Source of the DNA: Thiosulfativibrio zosterae
GTDB lineage: Bacteria > Pseudomonadota > Gammaproteobacteria > Thiomicrospirales > Thiomicrospiraceae
DNA length: 64,000 bases
Reading direction: 5' to 3'
NCBI RefSeq assembly: GCF_011398155.1
Contig: NZ_AP021888.1
Span: 975,501 to 1,039,500, forward strand
Each line of letters starts with the position of its first letter. Position 1 is the stretch's first letter. Both the position numbers and the translations under genes were made by a program. The notes under the pieces were generated by a model, which had not been told where the DNA came from, did no database searches, and saw only the letters and a list, made by a program, of their open reading frames with translations. Below, one piece after another: positions 32,283 through 41,170 of the stretch.

Positions 32283-32309
32283 TAAAGTTTTCTTAAAAGC
32301 TGTCGTTAC
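32283..32309 (+). promoter_or_regulatory. possible sigma-28 promoter of flaB copy 2
   Basis: Same sequence as at 29898: TAAAGTTT-N11-GTCGTTAC. Confidence 0.55.
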
Positions 32310-32373
32310 AGTCTTTGGAAAAATAGAAAAACTCACATACAGGGTTTTCATATAAACAAAAAGGAGATTTATC

Positions 32374-33297
32374 ATGGCAATGGTAATCAATACAAATATG
32401 GGGGCTCTCAATGCCCAACGTATCCTAGATAGTTCATCAAAAGAGCAATCTACTTCAATGGAACGCCTAACCTCCGGGTTAAGAATTAATCGAGCAGCAG
32501 ATGACGCAGCTGGACTAGCTGTTTCCACAGGTATGACCACGCAAATTCGTGGTACTGACCAAGCTATACGCAACGCCAATGATGGTATCGGTATGGTACA
32601 AACCCTAGATGGAGCAACAGAAGAAGTTGTCAACATGCTTCAACGCATGCGTGAGCTTACACTACAATCCATGAACGGTACCTACAACATGGACAACCGC
32701 AAACAAATGGACTCAGAATTTGTGCAGCTTCAAAATGAAATACAACGTGTCGCTGACACCACAAAATTCAACGGCATGAACATCATGAACAACAGCACAT
32801 TTGGATCTGCCGCGGTTGCCGCCACCTTTGGCGCCACTAGCGCAGCTGCTATATCAGTTGCCGTAGCCAATGCATCGGCCATGAAAGTACATGTTGGCTG
32901 GGAAGGAGCTAGTGCTAATAAAATAGGTATTGCCTTACTCGACTTCTCAACTTTAAGTGCGATAGGCGCCACTATCACCCTTGCTAGCGGAGTAACCACA
33001 TTCGGATCAGCGACGAAATTGGCCACAACGGCACTAACAGCGATTGATGGTAGTTTATCGGTCATCAAAAATATGCGAGCAAACTGGGGTGCGATTCAGA
33101 ATCGACTAGACTCAACGGTATCGAACTTAAGTAATGTTACTGAAAATATTTCAGCCTCAAGATCGCGAATTCAAGATACAGATTTTGCGAAAGAAAGTGC
33201 TAACTTAGCAAGAACACAGGTTCTTCAGCAGGCAGGTATGAGTATGTTGTCTCAGTCAAATGCTAACTCTCAAAATGTCTTGTCCTTGTTGAGATAA
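32374..33297 (+). CDS. flaB: flagellin FlaB, copy 2
   Basis: 307 residues, identical in protein to the copy at 29989. A single silent change (GTC for GTA in the codon five before the last Leu pair) is the only coding difference I noticed. It is followed by a longer hairpin than copy 1 and then flaG, so this copy keeps the usual flagellin-flaG-fliD context. Confidence 0.97.
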   Translation: MAMVINTNMGALNAQRILDSSSKEQSTSMERLTSGLRINRAADDAAGLAVSTGMTTQIRGTDQAIRNANDGIGMVQTLDGATEEVVNMLQRMRELTLQSMNGTYNMDNRKQMDSEFVQLQNEIQRVADTTKFNGMNIMNNSTFGSAAVAATFGATSAAAISVAVANASAMKVHVGWEGASANKIGIALLDFSTLSAIGATITLASGVTTFGSATKLATTALTAIDGSLSVIKNMRANWGAIQNRLDSTVSNLSNVTENISASRSRIQDTDFAKESANLARTQVLQQAGMSMLSQSNANSQNVLSLLR

Positions 33298-33305
33298 GTT
33301 TTGAC

Positions 33306-33331
33306 GCCAAGGTAGGTCAATCTACCTTGGC
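33306..33331 (+). terminator. hairpin after flaB copy 2
   Basis: Perfect 10-bp stem GCCAAGGTAG/CTACCTTGGC with loop GTCAAT. The outer seven pairs are shared with the copy-1 hairpin and the inner part is different, yet pairing is kept in both. Confidence 0.7.
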
Positions 33332-33441
33332 AACATTATTAAATGTAGATTTGAAATTTTTTAATGATTGACATGTTTTAATATAAATGGAATCATAAGA
33401 AATTATAAAGTTCTGATTTAATTCCATTCAAGGAGGTTGTT

Positions 33442-33888
33442 ATGGATATCAATAGCTTGCAGGGTTCACTTGCGCTGAACTCATCAACAACTCCATCTTT
33501 TTTAGATAAACAAAAAAGTACAGAAACTGCTCGAGTAACAGAACAAACCAATTCACAAAACGCCCTAGACAGAGTAAGTACCGCTAATAATTTACCCCAA
33601 GGGGCTGAGGTACAGTCTAAAGAAAAAGTGGATAGTTTATTAACTGGTTTGAATAGTCAGTTGCAAACCTTGCAAAGTTTCTTAAAATTCGAAAAAGATG
33701 AAGATAATCAAAAAATGGTTTTCTTCATTAAAAATAGTGAAACTGGTGAGACGATTCGACAAATTCCCTCTCAGGATTTACTAGATATTTCTAAAAATAT
33801 TTCCAAATATTTAGAAATGGCGCAACAGACGGACGTAGGAGGCAGAACACCTCCCCCTGTTGGCTTGATTACTAACCAAATAGCTTAA
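33442..33888 (+). CDS. flaG: flagellar protein FlaG
   Basis: 148 residues. The N-terminal half is a low-complexity Ser/Thr/Gln linker; the C-terminal half is the FlaG domain ('LLTGLNSQLQTLQSFLKFEKDEDNQKMVFFIKNSETGETIRQIPSQDLLDISKNI'). FlaG affects filament length in polar flagellates and typically precedes fliD, as here. It has a perfect AAGGAGG 7 bp before the ATG. No clear promoter of its own is visible in the 144-bp gap, although TTGACA occurs at about 33369. Confidence 0.9.
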   Translation: MDINSLQGSLALNSSTTPSFLDKQKSTETARVTEQTNSQNALDRVSTANNLPQGAEVQSKEKVDSLLTGLNSQLQTLQSFLKFEKDEDNQKMVFFIKNSETGETIRQIPSQDLLDISKNISKYLEMAQQTDVGGRTPPPVGLITNQIA

Positions 33889-33913
33889 TTTATTTTGATT
33901 TCCCTTGTGTGTT

Positions 33914-33947
33914 AGCGGTGTTAACTTTGTTTTCACCGCTTTTTTTG
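33914..33947 (+). terminator. rho-independent terminator after flaG
   Basis: Stem AGCGGTG/CACCGCT with a 13-nt loop and seven T. It follows the third copy of the TTTCCCTTGTGT phrase and directly precedes the fliD sigma-28 promoter. Confidence 0.88.
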
Positions 33948-33950
33948 TTT

Positions 33951-33977
33951 TAAAGTTTTTAATTCGCTAGCCGATAA
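33951..33977 (+). promoter_or_regulatory. sigma-28 (FliA) promoter of fliD
   Basis: TAAAGTTT-N11-GCCGATAA, a perfect match to the consensus, 75 bp before the fliD start. It would drive fliD-fliS-fliT. Confidence 0.92.
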
Positions 33978-34051
33978 CTTAAGTATAAGGTTGGCATTTA
34001 GTGTGCTAAAAGCCATAATAATAAAAATAGACATGACCAGAGGGCTAAGCA

Positions 34052-36391
34052 ATGGCAAACGAAATAGGCTCCACACTTTTAAATAGTTTAACGAACAGTA
34101 CATTTGATATAGGTAATATGGCAAAAGTACTTGCTGAGGCAGATGTCGCTAGTCAGCGCTCAATTGTTGACAAGGGTAAAACCAAAGCAACCACTGAATT
34201 AGATGCTTTAAAGTATTTAGAAATCAATCTTCAAGCTTTTAATAGCTATGTCACAGATTTGTCCAATCCCAAGTTGTTTTCTGAAAGACAAGCCAGTTCA
34301 TCAAATGAATCTGTAATAAAGGTTACGGCTGATGAAACAGCTAGCCTTGGCTCTTTTTCAATTGAGTCCAAACAGTTGGCTCAAGCTCATAATATTGTAA
34401 TCAATACCAGTTATGCATCTCCTTACGATGCGATTTCTACAGGAAGTTTAAGTATTTCTGTGGGTGGACAAACATTTGAACCAATAGTAGTTGACAGTAG
34501 TAACAATAACTTAGATTCCTTGCAACGCACCATTAATAGTGGTGATTACGGGGTAACAGCTTCTATTATCAATAATGCTGGAAATTACCAGCTCATGTTT
34601 ACTTCGAAACAAACGGGTGCTGCTGGCGAAATTAGTATGTCCGGTATTACTGAATTTGACGATTTTACCACTACGGCTGAAGCACAAGATGCAGTTATGG
34701 TATTGAATGGTCTGACTATTTCTAACAGTACTAATACATTTGATGAGGTTGTTAAGGGTGTTTCTTTTACCCTAAATTCAGCTGCCGCAGGACAGAGTCA
34801 GGCAATTAATATTTCACAAGACCCAACTAAAGTGACAGATGCTGTCAAAAATTTTGTGGATGTTTACAACCAAATGAATACTATTTTGGATGAATTGGCT
34901 AAATATGATACTTCTAATTTAACCCCAGAACAGTTGGAGTCTGATGAGTATAAGTTTTATGGCGATCTTGCTGGCAACAGTACATTAAGAGAAGTGCGTA
35001 GCAATATAAAATCTTCTTTGTCGGGCGCTATTGACGAAATTTCAGGTAACTTCAATGCACTTAGTATCGTTGGTATGAAGTTTAACTTGGACGGTGAATT
35101 AGAGCTTGATGAAGATACCTTTAATACGGTAGCGACAAGTAATATGGAAGCATTGGGGCAGCTGTTTGCAAAGGGTGGAAGTAGCTCAGACAACTTAATT
35201 AATTTTTTGTCGAGTTCAAGTAGTACTCAAGCCGGGCTTTATGACCTGAATATAACTCGGCTGGCCACGAGAGCAACTTCCGATCCAGTGGCAGTTACCT
35301 TAGGTTCGGATCAACAAGCTTCTGGATCTCGGGTAACTGATAATGTTGCAGCACTAACAGTGGGGTCTGGTGCATCTTTTGATTTGACTATTGGAGGTGT
35401 TGTTAATTCTATTGCTTTGGCGGAAGCAACCTATAGTTCAAAGCAAGATTTGGCTGATGCCATGCAATTGGAAATTAACAACCAATTTGGCTCAGGGTTT
35501 GCTACTGTTAAATTTGATACATCACAGTCTAGATTTGAAATTCAAGCTGATCCAGGAAAAACGACGCTCAGTATCTCAAATGCCACAGGATTGGACGCAC
35601 AGGGCTTTGTGACCGGCGATACTTACGATGGTCAGGGTATGATGGATTTAACCAGCGATGAGTCGTTTAGTATTAAAGTAGATGATTCAACCACTGCAGA
35701 AATAGATTTAGCTGCAGGGCGGTATACCTTAGAAGATTTGGCGTTTCAGTTAACGAACAATATTAATAATAATACAGATATCAAAGCGTCCGGAAACGCA
35801 GTTAACATAACTGCAATTGGTTCTGACTCGGATGGTTATAGCTTGATTATGACATCAAACCGTTATGGGGGGTATTCTAGTTTAGATATTACCGCCACAA
35901 CCAGTAACTCTGGAATTTCTTTTGGTATTGCAGATACCTCTAAAACAGGTCTAAGTGTAGATGGTACTATTACGACCGATTTGGGTACGCTCAATCTCGG
36001 TGCCTATGCAGACCAAAAAGATGGAAGAAAAATAAATATTAGTGATTTTGCCTTTATAGGCTCAGAACCAGCCGAGGTTAGAGGCTTGTCTTTTGAAGTC
36101 TTGGGCGGTAGTTTAAATACAACGCGTCAAGTTTCTTTCGCTCAAGGTTTTGCCAGTCGTTTAGAAACAACTATTAATGACTTTTTCGAACAGGATACGG
36201 GGGTTGTTGCTCGTAGAACTGACACGCTTAGTTCAAAACTGAGTGATTATGACGAGAGAAATACTGCTTTAGATGAAAGATATGACAAATTAGAAATGAA
36301 ATATCGACTTCAGTTTTCCTTGTTGCAGTCGATACTATCACAGTCACAGTCAACAAGAGATTCCTTGACTGCACAGTTTAGTAATAATTAA
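34052..36391 (+). CDS. fliD: flagellar filament cap protein FliD, enlarged
   Basis: 779 residues, against about 450-480 in most gammaproteobacteria. The N-terminal domain ('DIGNMAKVLAEADVASQRSIVDKGKTKATTELDALKYLEINLQAFNSYV') and C-terminal coiled coil ('SSKLSDYDERNTALDERYDKLEMKYRLQFSLLQSILSQSQSTRDSLTAQF') are standard. The extra length is in the middle, where a second 'AGLYDLNITRLATRAT' segment (about 405) echoes the N-terminal 'GSFSIESKQLAQAH' and starts an additional beta-rich domain set. FliD caps the filament and folds flagellin as it emerges. A larger cap surface could face adhesion or a modified flagellin. Confidence 0.93.
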   Translation: MANEIGSTLLNSLTNSTFDIGNMAKVLAEADVASQRSIVDKGKTKATTELDALKYLEINLQAFNSYVTDLSNPKLFSERQASSSNESVIKVTADETASLGSFSIESKQLAQAHNIVINTSYASPYDAISTGSLSISVGGQTFEPIVVDSSNNNLDSLQRTINSGDYGVTASIINNAGNYQLMFTSKQTGAAGEISMSGITEFDDFTTTAEAQDAVMVLNGLTISNSTNTFDEVVKGVSFTLNSAAAGQSQAINISQDPTKVTDAVKNFVDVYNQMNTILDELAKYDTSNLTPEQLESDEYKFYGDLAGNSTLREVRSNIKSSLSGAIDEISGNFNALSIVGMKFNLDGELELDEDTFNTVATSNMEALGQLFAKGGSSSDNLINFLSSSSSTQAGLYDLNITRLATRATSDPVAVTLGSDQQASGSRVTDNVAALTVGSGASFDLTIGGVVNSIALAEATYSSKQDLADAMQLEINNQFGSGFATVKFDTSQSRFEIQADPGKTTLSISNATGLDAQGFVTGDTYDGQGMMDLTSDESFSIKVDDSTTAEIDLAAGRYTLEDLAFQLTNNINNNTDIKASGNAVNITAIGSDSDGYSLIMTSNRYGGYSSLDITATTSNSGISFGIADTSKTGLSVDGTITTDLGTLNLGAYADQKDGRKINISDFAFIGSEPAEVRGLSFEVLGGSLNTTRQVSFAQGFASRLETTINDFFEQDTGVVARRTDTLSSKLSDYDERNTALDERYDKLEMKYRLQFSLLQSILSQSQSTRDSLTAQFSNN

Positions 36392-36446
36392 CGATATTGT
36401 TTTTAAGAATATTAAAAAACCAAAAAAACAAGTTAAGGGGAAGAAG

Positions 36447-36881
36447 ATGAGCTTAGCTGCCAGAAAAAATTTCGCACAACAATACGCTAATACTTATTTA
36501 GAAACATCTATATCTGAAGCATCGCCACATAGACTGATTGAGCTTTTGTATGAAGGTGCAATGAAAAACCTAAAATTGAGTAAAATTTTTATAGAACAAA
36601 AAAATTACGAAAAAAAATCTGAGCACTTAAACAAAACATTGTCTATTGTTATTAGTTTAAGAGAAGGGGTAAGTTTAGATAAAGGTGGCGATGTTGCGCA
36701 GAATTTATATGCATTGTACGACTACTGCTACCGCCGTTTAGTGAAAGCAAGTATTAAAAATGATATTGAAATTTTGGATGAAGTTTTGGGGTACATTGCA
36801 GAACTGAGTGAGGCTTGGAAGCAAATACCTGACAACTATAAAAAACTATCAAAAGATAGTTTAGATAAATTGGCAAGTTAA
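36447..36881 (+). CDS. fliS: flagellin export chaperone FliS
   Basis: 144 residues, all-helical, with the family's 'QQYANTYLETSISEASPHRLIELLYEGAMKNLKLSK' start and 'LYDYCYRRLVKASIKNDIEILDEVLGYIAELSEAWKQI' end. FliS binds the C-terminal disordered tail of flagellin in the cytoplasm and prevents premature polymerisation. Well-placed AGGGG before the ATG; overlaps the next gene by 1 bp (TAATG). Confidence 0.95.
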   Translation: MSLAARKNFAQQYANTYLETSISEASPHRLIELLYEGAMKNLKLSKIFIEQKNYEKKSEHLNKTLSIVISLREGVSLDKGGDVAQNLYALYDYCYRRLVKASIKNDIEILDEVLGYIAELSEAWKQIPDNYKKLSKDSLDKLAS

Positions 36882-37195
36882 TGGCAATCTTGAATAAAGA
36901 TAAAACCTTAGATTTTAAAAAGTTGCATTTGCTTGGTCTTTCCAAGCAGATGCTTAATGCAGCCGAAAATGAAGACTGGGATGAGTTTTCAAGATTAAAT
37001 GTTCAGTTTGATCGTTCTCGACAGCAATTGTTTGAACAATCACCTGATGCTCTAAAAGAGATATTGCCTTCTTTGCTTGACGACAATCAAAGGTATTTAA
37101 GTGCAATAAAAGTATCTATGAGCTCACTTTCGAAGCAGAGACTAAAAGACCTTTCAAACCTAAAAAAACTTAAGGCTTATATAAAAGAAACCTAA
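36881..37195 (+). CDS. fliT: FliT-like flagellar chaperone
   Basis: 104 residues, predicted as three or four helices ('LHLLGLSKQMLNAAENEDWDEFSRLNVQFDRSRQQLF', 'ILPSLLDDNQRYLSAIKVSMSSLSKQRLKDLSNLKKLKAYIKE'). The sequence is too variable for a firm assignment, but size, helical content and the position right after fliS are those of FliT, which chaperones FliD and can regulate flagellar transcription. It overlaps fliS by 1 bp. Confidence 0.75.
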   Translation: MAILNKDKTLDFKKLHLLGLSKQMLNAAENEDWDEFSRLNVQFDRSRQQLFEQSPDALKEILPSLLDDNQRYLSAIKVSMSSLSKQRLKDLSNLKKLKAYIKET

Positions 37196-37251
37196 AGAAT
37201 CGTGCTTTTAATTAAGAATTTAGCAAAAAAAATGTTATTTGTGCCAAAATT

Positions 37252-37280
37252 TTGACATTCGTCAAAAAACCCTATATAAA
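37252..37280 (+). promoter_or_regulatory. sigma-70 promoter of fleQ with overlapping palindrome
   Basis: TTGACA (37252-37257), 17 bp, TATAAA (37275-37280). A perfect palindrome TTTTGAC-ATTC-GTCAAAA (37250-37267) covers the -35, and GCCAAAATTTTGAC (37243-37256) resembles a FleQ-type GTCA...TGAC box. The promoter places the transcript start near 37287 and supports the ATG at 37315. Confidence 0.8.
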
Positions 37281-37314
37281 GACATCCTAAGTGTCATTAA
37301 TATACGGCGGCAAA

Positions 37315-38430
37315 ATGTCTCAAGAACGCTTATCTTCTTTGGTTGGTAGTGGACCGGCCATGCAAAAAGTCAAAAAACTGATTCAGCAAGTGGCGCAAAC
37401 CGATGCCACTGTTTTGATTTTAGGTGAATCAGGCACGGGTAAAGAAGTTGTCGCCCAAGCTTTACATTCTGTTTCTACTCGTAATGAACGCGCTTTTATT
37501 CCCATCAATTGCGGTGCTATCCCCGCAGAACTTTTAGAATCTGAGTTGTTTGGTCACGAAAAAGGGGCGTTTACCGGAGCGATTACTGCTCGTAAAGGTC
37601 GTTTTGAAATGGCTGAGAAGGGCAGTATTTTTCTAGATGAAATTGGTGACATGCCTCTGCCTATGCAAGTGAAACTGTTGCGTGTCTTACAAGAGCGCAT
37701 GTATGAACGGGTGGGTGGTAATAAAAGTTTTGAATGTGATGTGCGTGTGATTGCTGCAACTCATCGTAATCTAGAAGACAATATTGCCGATGGCAAGTTC
37801 CGCGAAGATTTATTTTACCGCCTAAATGTTTTTCCAATCGAAATGCCTGCTTTGCGTGAGCGGGTTGAAGATATTCCTGAGCTCATTGAGTTTATGTTGT
37901 CTAAGATTTCTGGCTCGGGTCGTCAATTGCCAAAGTTGACAGACAAAGCCATGATTGCCTTGCAAAATTATCCTTGGCCAGGCAATGTCCGTGAATTAGG
38001 CAATTTGGTTGAGCGCCTATCTATTTTATTCCCCAACCTTGAAGTCGATTACGACGATTTGCCAGAGCGTTATCAAGTGGAATTGCCCGAAGGCGCTAAG
38101 CTGATTTTGACTTCTGGAGAAGTCGATCAAGCCGAACAAACCATGCCAGAGCAAGAAGAGTCAGCAAATGATAATGGCGACGAAACTTCTGATGATGTTA
38201 TTGCCAAAGAATCTTCAGTCAGTTCTATGGCGTTTGAGCGCCCTGATTTAAGTCAGGCGTTATCGCTTAATGATGGGATTGATTTAAAGTCTTATTTGGT
38301 TGAGATGGAAATTCAACTAATTCAAAAAGCGCTAGAACAAACCGAAGGCAATGTTTCCAAAGCGGCTAAGTTATTGCAGACCAATCGCACGACTCTAGTT
38401 GAAAAAATTCGTAAATTTAACCTCAGTTAA
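37315..38430 (+). CDS. fleQ: sigma-54-dependent master flagellar activator FleQ/FlrA, lacking N-terminal domain
   Basis: 371 residues from the ATG at 37315; the GTG at 37291 is too close to the predicted transcript start. The AAA+ domain begins almost at once ('[11 protein letters not shown]'), with Walker A 'GESGTGKE', the sigma-54 contact loop 'KGAFTGA', Walker B 'IFLDEIGD', and '[18 protein letters not shown]'. An acidic linker and a Fis-type HTH ('[23 protein letters not shown]') end the protein. The roughly 120-residue N-terminal FleQ/receiver-like domain of Pseudomonas FleQ and Vibrio FlrA is absent. It should activate fleSR and the sigma-54 flagellar promoters. Confidence 0.9.
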   Translation: MSQERLSSLVGSGPAMQKVKKLIQQVAQTDATVLILGESGTGKEVVAQALHSVSTRNERAFIPINCGAIPAELLESELFGHEKGAFTGAITARKGRFEMAEKGSIFLDEIGDMPLPMQVKLLRVLQERMYERVGGNKSFECDVRVIAATHRNLEDNIADGKFREDLFYRLNVFPIEMPALRERVEDIPELIEFMLSKISGSGRQLPKLTDKAMIALQNYPWPGNVRELGNLVERLSILFPNLEVDYDDLPERYQVELPEGAKLILTSGEVDQAEQTMPEQEESANDNGDETSDDVIAKESSVSSMAFERPDLSQALSLNDGIDLKSYLVEMEIQLIQKALEQTEGNVSKAAKLLQTNRTTLVEKIRKFNLS

Positions 38431-38445
38431 CGGGTTCAAATTAAG

Positions 38446-39627
38446 ATGCCGAATACTTTATCTGCCATTGAACAAAGTCGTTTAAAAGAGCTTGAGCAAG
38501 CGTTTGAGTTATTTAATCAAACCTCAACGCAACTCACCTATGCTTATGAATCTTTGCAACGCCAGGTTGTTGAGTTGCAAAGAAGATTAAACGCTTCTGA
38601 CCAAGAGAAACGACGAGTTGCTGAACGCTTGGAGCAGTTGCTCAATCTTTTGCCCGCCGGCGTGATTGTTTTAGATGAAACCGACAAGATTGTTGAGATG
38701 AACCCCAGCGCTGAGGCAATTTTGGGTGCAGATGCTAAAGACAGATTTTGGGATGTTGTGGTGCGTAATGTCTTTTTAAGTCAGAACGATGCGGGCGAGT
38801 TGGTCACTCATGAACAGTTAACCTATCAGTTATCTGTTTCCCCCTTGTCGATGGCTCAGCCAGAACATGCCTCGCCGATGATGGGTAAAATATTATTGAT
38901 TCAAGATGTAACACCGGCCAAAGAATTGCAGCGCCATATCGCTCGTCATCAGCGTTTAGATTCTATGGGGGATATGGCAGCTTCATTGGCGCATCAAATT
39001 CGCACACCTTTGGCGTCTGCATTGTTGTATGTGTCGCAAATGAACAGTGAAACTTTGGATGAAGCACAGCGTGAAAAGTTCACCACTAAGGCGCTGAAAA
39101 GTTTGCAGCACTTAGAAGCCTTGGTTAAAGATATGTTGCAATACGCCAAAGGTGGACGCGTTCATGACCAAAAGGTTGAAGTGGCTTCGTTGTTGGAGCT
39201 TTTAAAAGTAGCCGTTGAACCGAGTATTCAAAACACTCAAAGCAACATTATTTTTCACCCAATTCAACCAGGCTTGGTTGTTTTAGGCGACCAAGATGCC
39301 CTTTTAACCGCTTTGCAGAACCTAGTCAACAATGCTATGGATATTGTTTCAAGCTGCGCGCACATTGAAGTTTCTGCGAATGTGATTTCCAAAAATCGCA
39401 TTGATTTGCTGGTGGTCGACCGTGGCCCAGGCTTAGATGAAAGTTTATTAGAAAAAGTGTTCGAACCTTTTTATACTAGTCGTGCTAAAGGCACTGGTTT
39501 AGGTTTGGCAGTGGTAAGAGCCATTGCAGAAGCGCACCAAGGTGAAGCCTGGGTGCGTTCCATCGTTGGGCGAGGCGCAACTTTTGGTTTAAGATTGCCG
39601 CTTTATGAGCAAAAGGATAAGGCATGA
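38446..39627 (+). CDS. fleS: flagellar two-component sensor kinase FleS/FlrB
   Basis: 393 residues, soluble (no membrane spans). An N-terminal coiled coil (about 5-65) leads to a PAS domain ('LLNLLPAGVIVLDETDKIVEMNPSAEAILG'), then HisKA 'MGDMAASLAHQIRTPLASAL' with the phosphorylated His near 184, and the ATPase domain ('LVNNAMDIV', 'VDRGPGL', 'GTGLGLAVVRAIAEAHQG'). It phosphorylates FleR to turn on class III genes. It lies 15 bp after fleQ and overlaps fleR by 4 bp. Carries a one-mismatch copy of the palindrome (39267). Confidence 0.93.
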   Translation: MPNTLSAIEQSRLKELEQAFELFNQTSTQLTYAYESLQRQVVELQRRLNASDQEKRRVAERLEQLLNLLPAGVIVLDETDKIVEMNPSAEAILGADAKDRFWDVVVRNVFLSQNDAGELVTHEQLTYQLSVSPLSMAQPEHASPMMGKILLIQDVTPAKELQRHIARHQRLDSMGDMAASLAHQIRTPLASALLYVSQMNSETLDEAQREKFTTKALKSLQHLEALVKDMLQYAKGGRVHDQKVEVASLLELLKVAVEPSIQNTQSNIIFHPIQPGLVVLGDQDALLTALQNLVNNAMDIVSSCAHIEVSANVISKNRIDLLVVDRGPGLDESLLEKVFEPFYTSRAKGTGLGLAVVRAIAEAHQGEAWVRSIVGRGATFGLRLPLYEQKDKA

Positions 39628-41000
39628 GTATTGCAAAAATTTTAGTCGTTGAAGATGATGCAGAATTGCAAGAAGCCTTGGTGGACACCCTAACCTTGAA
39701 TCAATTTGAGGTGTTAAGTGTCAGCAGTGCTGAAGATGCTTTAGTGGCCTTAGATGATGAAATCGCCATGGTGTTTTCTGACATTCGTATGGATGGCATG
39801 GACGGTTACGAGTTGATGAAACGCATCCGTGCCATTAAACCTTATTTGCCAATTGTGTTGATGACGGCCTATGGCACCATTGAACAAGCCGTCGATGCCA
39901 TGAAGTCTGGTGCGGTTGACTACATTGTAAAACCCTTTGAAGCGGATGTTTTGGTTGAAAAAGCCAAATCTTATTTTTACCGTGACGCATCCAGCGATGA
40001 AGATTTTGTGGTTGCAGATCCCGTGACTATACAGTTGAAATCCATGGCGAAGAAGGTTGCTGAAAGTGATGCAACCGTTCTGATTTTGGGTGCAAGTGGA
40101 ACGGGTAAAGAGGTTTTGGCCAGATTTATTCATAATCACTCTAAGCGTGCCAAACAACCCTTTATCGCGATTAACTGTGCCGCTATTCCAGAAAATATGT
40201 TGGAAGCCACTTTGTTTGGCTACGAAAAAGGTTCCTTTACCGGTGCGATGAAAGCCATGCCTGGTAAGTTTGAACAGGCGCAAGGCGGAACCATTTTTTT
40301 AGATGAAATTGGTGAAATGAAGCCTGATCTCCAAGCCAAATTATTGCGTGTATTGCAAGAGCAAGAAGTTGAGCGTATTGGTAGCACTAAAATGATTCAA
40401 TTGGATGTGCGGGTGTTAAGTGCATCCAATATCGATATGAAAAAGGCCATTGCTAGAGGTGATTTTAGAGAGGATTTGTTTTATCGTCTCAATGTGTTCC
40501 CCATGCGCTTACCGGCTTTAAAAGACCGCCCAAAAGATATTGCTGCCATCACCGAAAAATTGCTTCACCGCCACTGTGTTGGCTCAAGGGTAGAACCCAT
40601 GATGTCGGCGCCAGCGTTAAAAAAGCTGCTGCAATACCCTTGGCCAGGCAATATCCGTGAATTAGATAATGTGATACAACGAGCTTTGGTGATGATTTCG
40701 GGGGATACCATTCATGCAGAAGATATTATTTTAGATGATGATTATGAATCTGCATTTACGGATGAAAATGTGACTCAAGATTCAGAAGCGATTGCAGCGC
40801 AGCCTGAAACCCTGCATGAAGCCATAGACTCAGAGCCGCTTAGTCTTGATTTGAAAGCAAGAGAAGTGCAGTTGATTTTGCAAACCTTGAAAGGTTTTGA
40901 TGGCCATCGCCAAAAAACCGCCGAAACTTTAAATATCAGCCCCAGAACCTTGCGCTATAAGTTAGCCAAGCTAAAGGAAGAGGGGTATGATGTTCCTTAG
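39624..41000 (+). CDS. fleR: sigma-54-dependent flagellar response regulator FleR/FlrC
   Basis: 458 residues. A receiver domain (1-120) with 'VVEDDAELQ', the phospho-accepting Asp in 'MVFSDIRMDGMDG', and 'IVKPFEA'; an AAA+ domain with 'GASGTGKEV', 'YEKGSFTGA' (GSFTGA in place of the common GAFTGA) and 'FLDEIGEM'; and a Fis-type HTH at the end ('GHRQKTAETLNISPRTLRYKLAKL'). It is the partner of FleS and should act at the sigma-54 promoters seen before fliE, fliK and cheA. Confidence 0.95.
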   Translation: MSIAKILVVEDDAELQEALVDTLTLNQFEVLSVSSAEDALVALDDEIAMVFSDIRMDGMDGYELMKRIRAIKPYLPIVLMTAYGTIEQAVDAMKSGAVDYIVKPFEADVLVEKAKSYFYRDASSDEDFVVADPVTIQLKSMAKKVAESDATVLILGASGTGKEVLARFIHNHSKRAKQPFIAINCAAIPENMLEATLFGYEKGSFTGAMKAMPGKFEQAQGGTIFLDEIGEMKPDLQAKLLRVLQEQEVERIGSTKMIQLDVRVLSASNIDMKKAIARGDFREDLFYRLNVFPMRLPALKDRPKDIAAITEKLLHRHCVGSRVEPMMSAPALKKLLQYPWPGNIRELDNVIQRALVMISGDTIHAEDIILDDDYESAFTDENVTQDSEAIAAQPETLHEAIDSEPLSLDLKAREVQLILQTLKGFDGHRQKTAETLNISPRTLRYKLAKLKEEGYDVP

Positions 41001-41029
41001 GCTTTTTTAAACAGGCAGATGGCACAGCA

Positions 41030-41045
41030 ATTGCTCAAACTTGCT
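41030..41045 (+). promoter_or_regulatory. sigma-54 promoter of fliE
   Basis: TGGCAC-N5-TTGCT, a perfect -24/-12 match with GG and GC exactly 10 bp apart, 126 bp before fliE. Confidence 0.92.
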
Positions 41046-41170
41046 GTGATTGTTGGATTTATGACATAATAAAACCATAAAAAACTTAAGTTACTGACCA
41101 AAGAAGTTCAGAATATCAAATAGTAGTTTTGGTTTTTCTGGCTTTAAAACGACTTATAAGAGCGAATTAG

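Larger units (their letters stand above)
31205..33312 (+). repeat. flagellin tandem duplication, copy 2
   Basis: Second copy of the unit at 28820-30927. The upstream parts of the two promoters and the downstream hairpin loops differ, so the breakpoints lie at the -10 box and at the GCCAAGG of the hairpin. Confidence 0.93.

Noticed and set aside
33360-33441. Sigma-70 or sigma-28 promoter for flaG
   Set aside because: TTGACA occurs, but no acceptable -10 at normal spacing, and no sigma-28 box was found.
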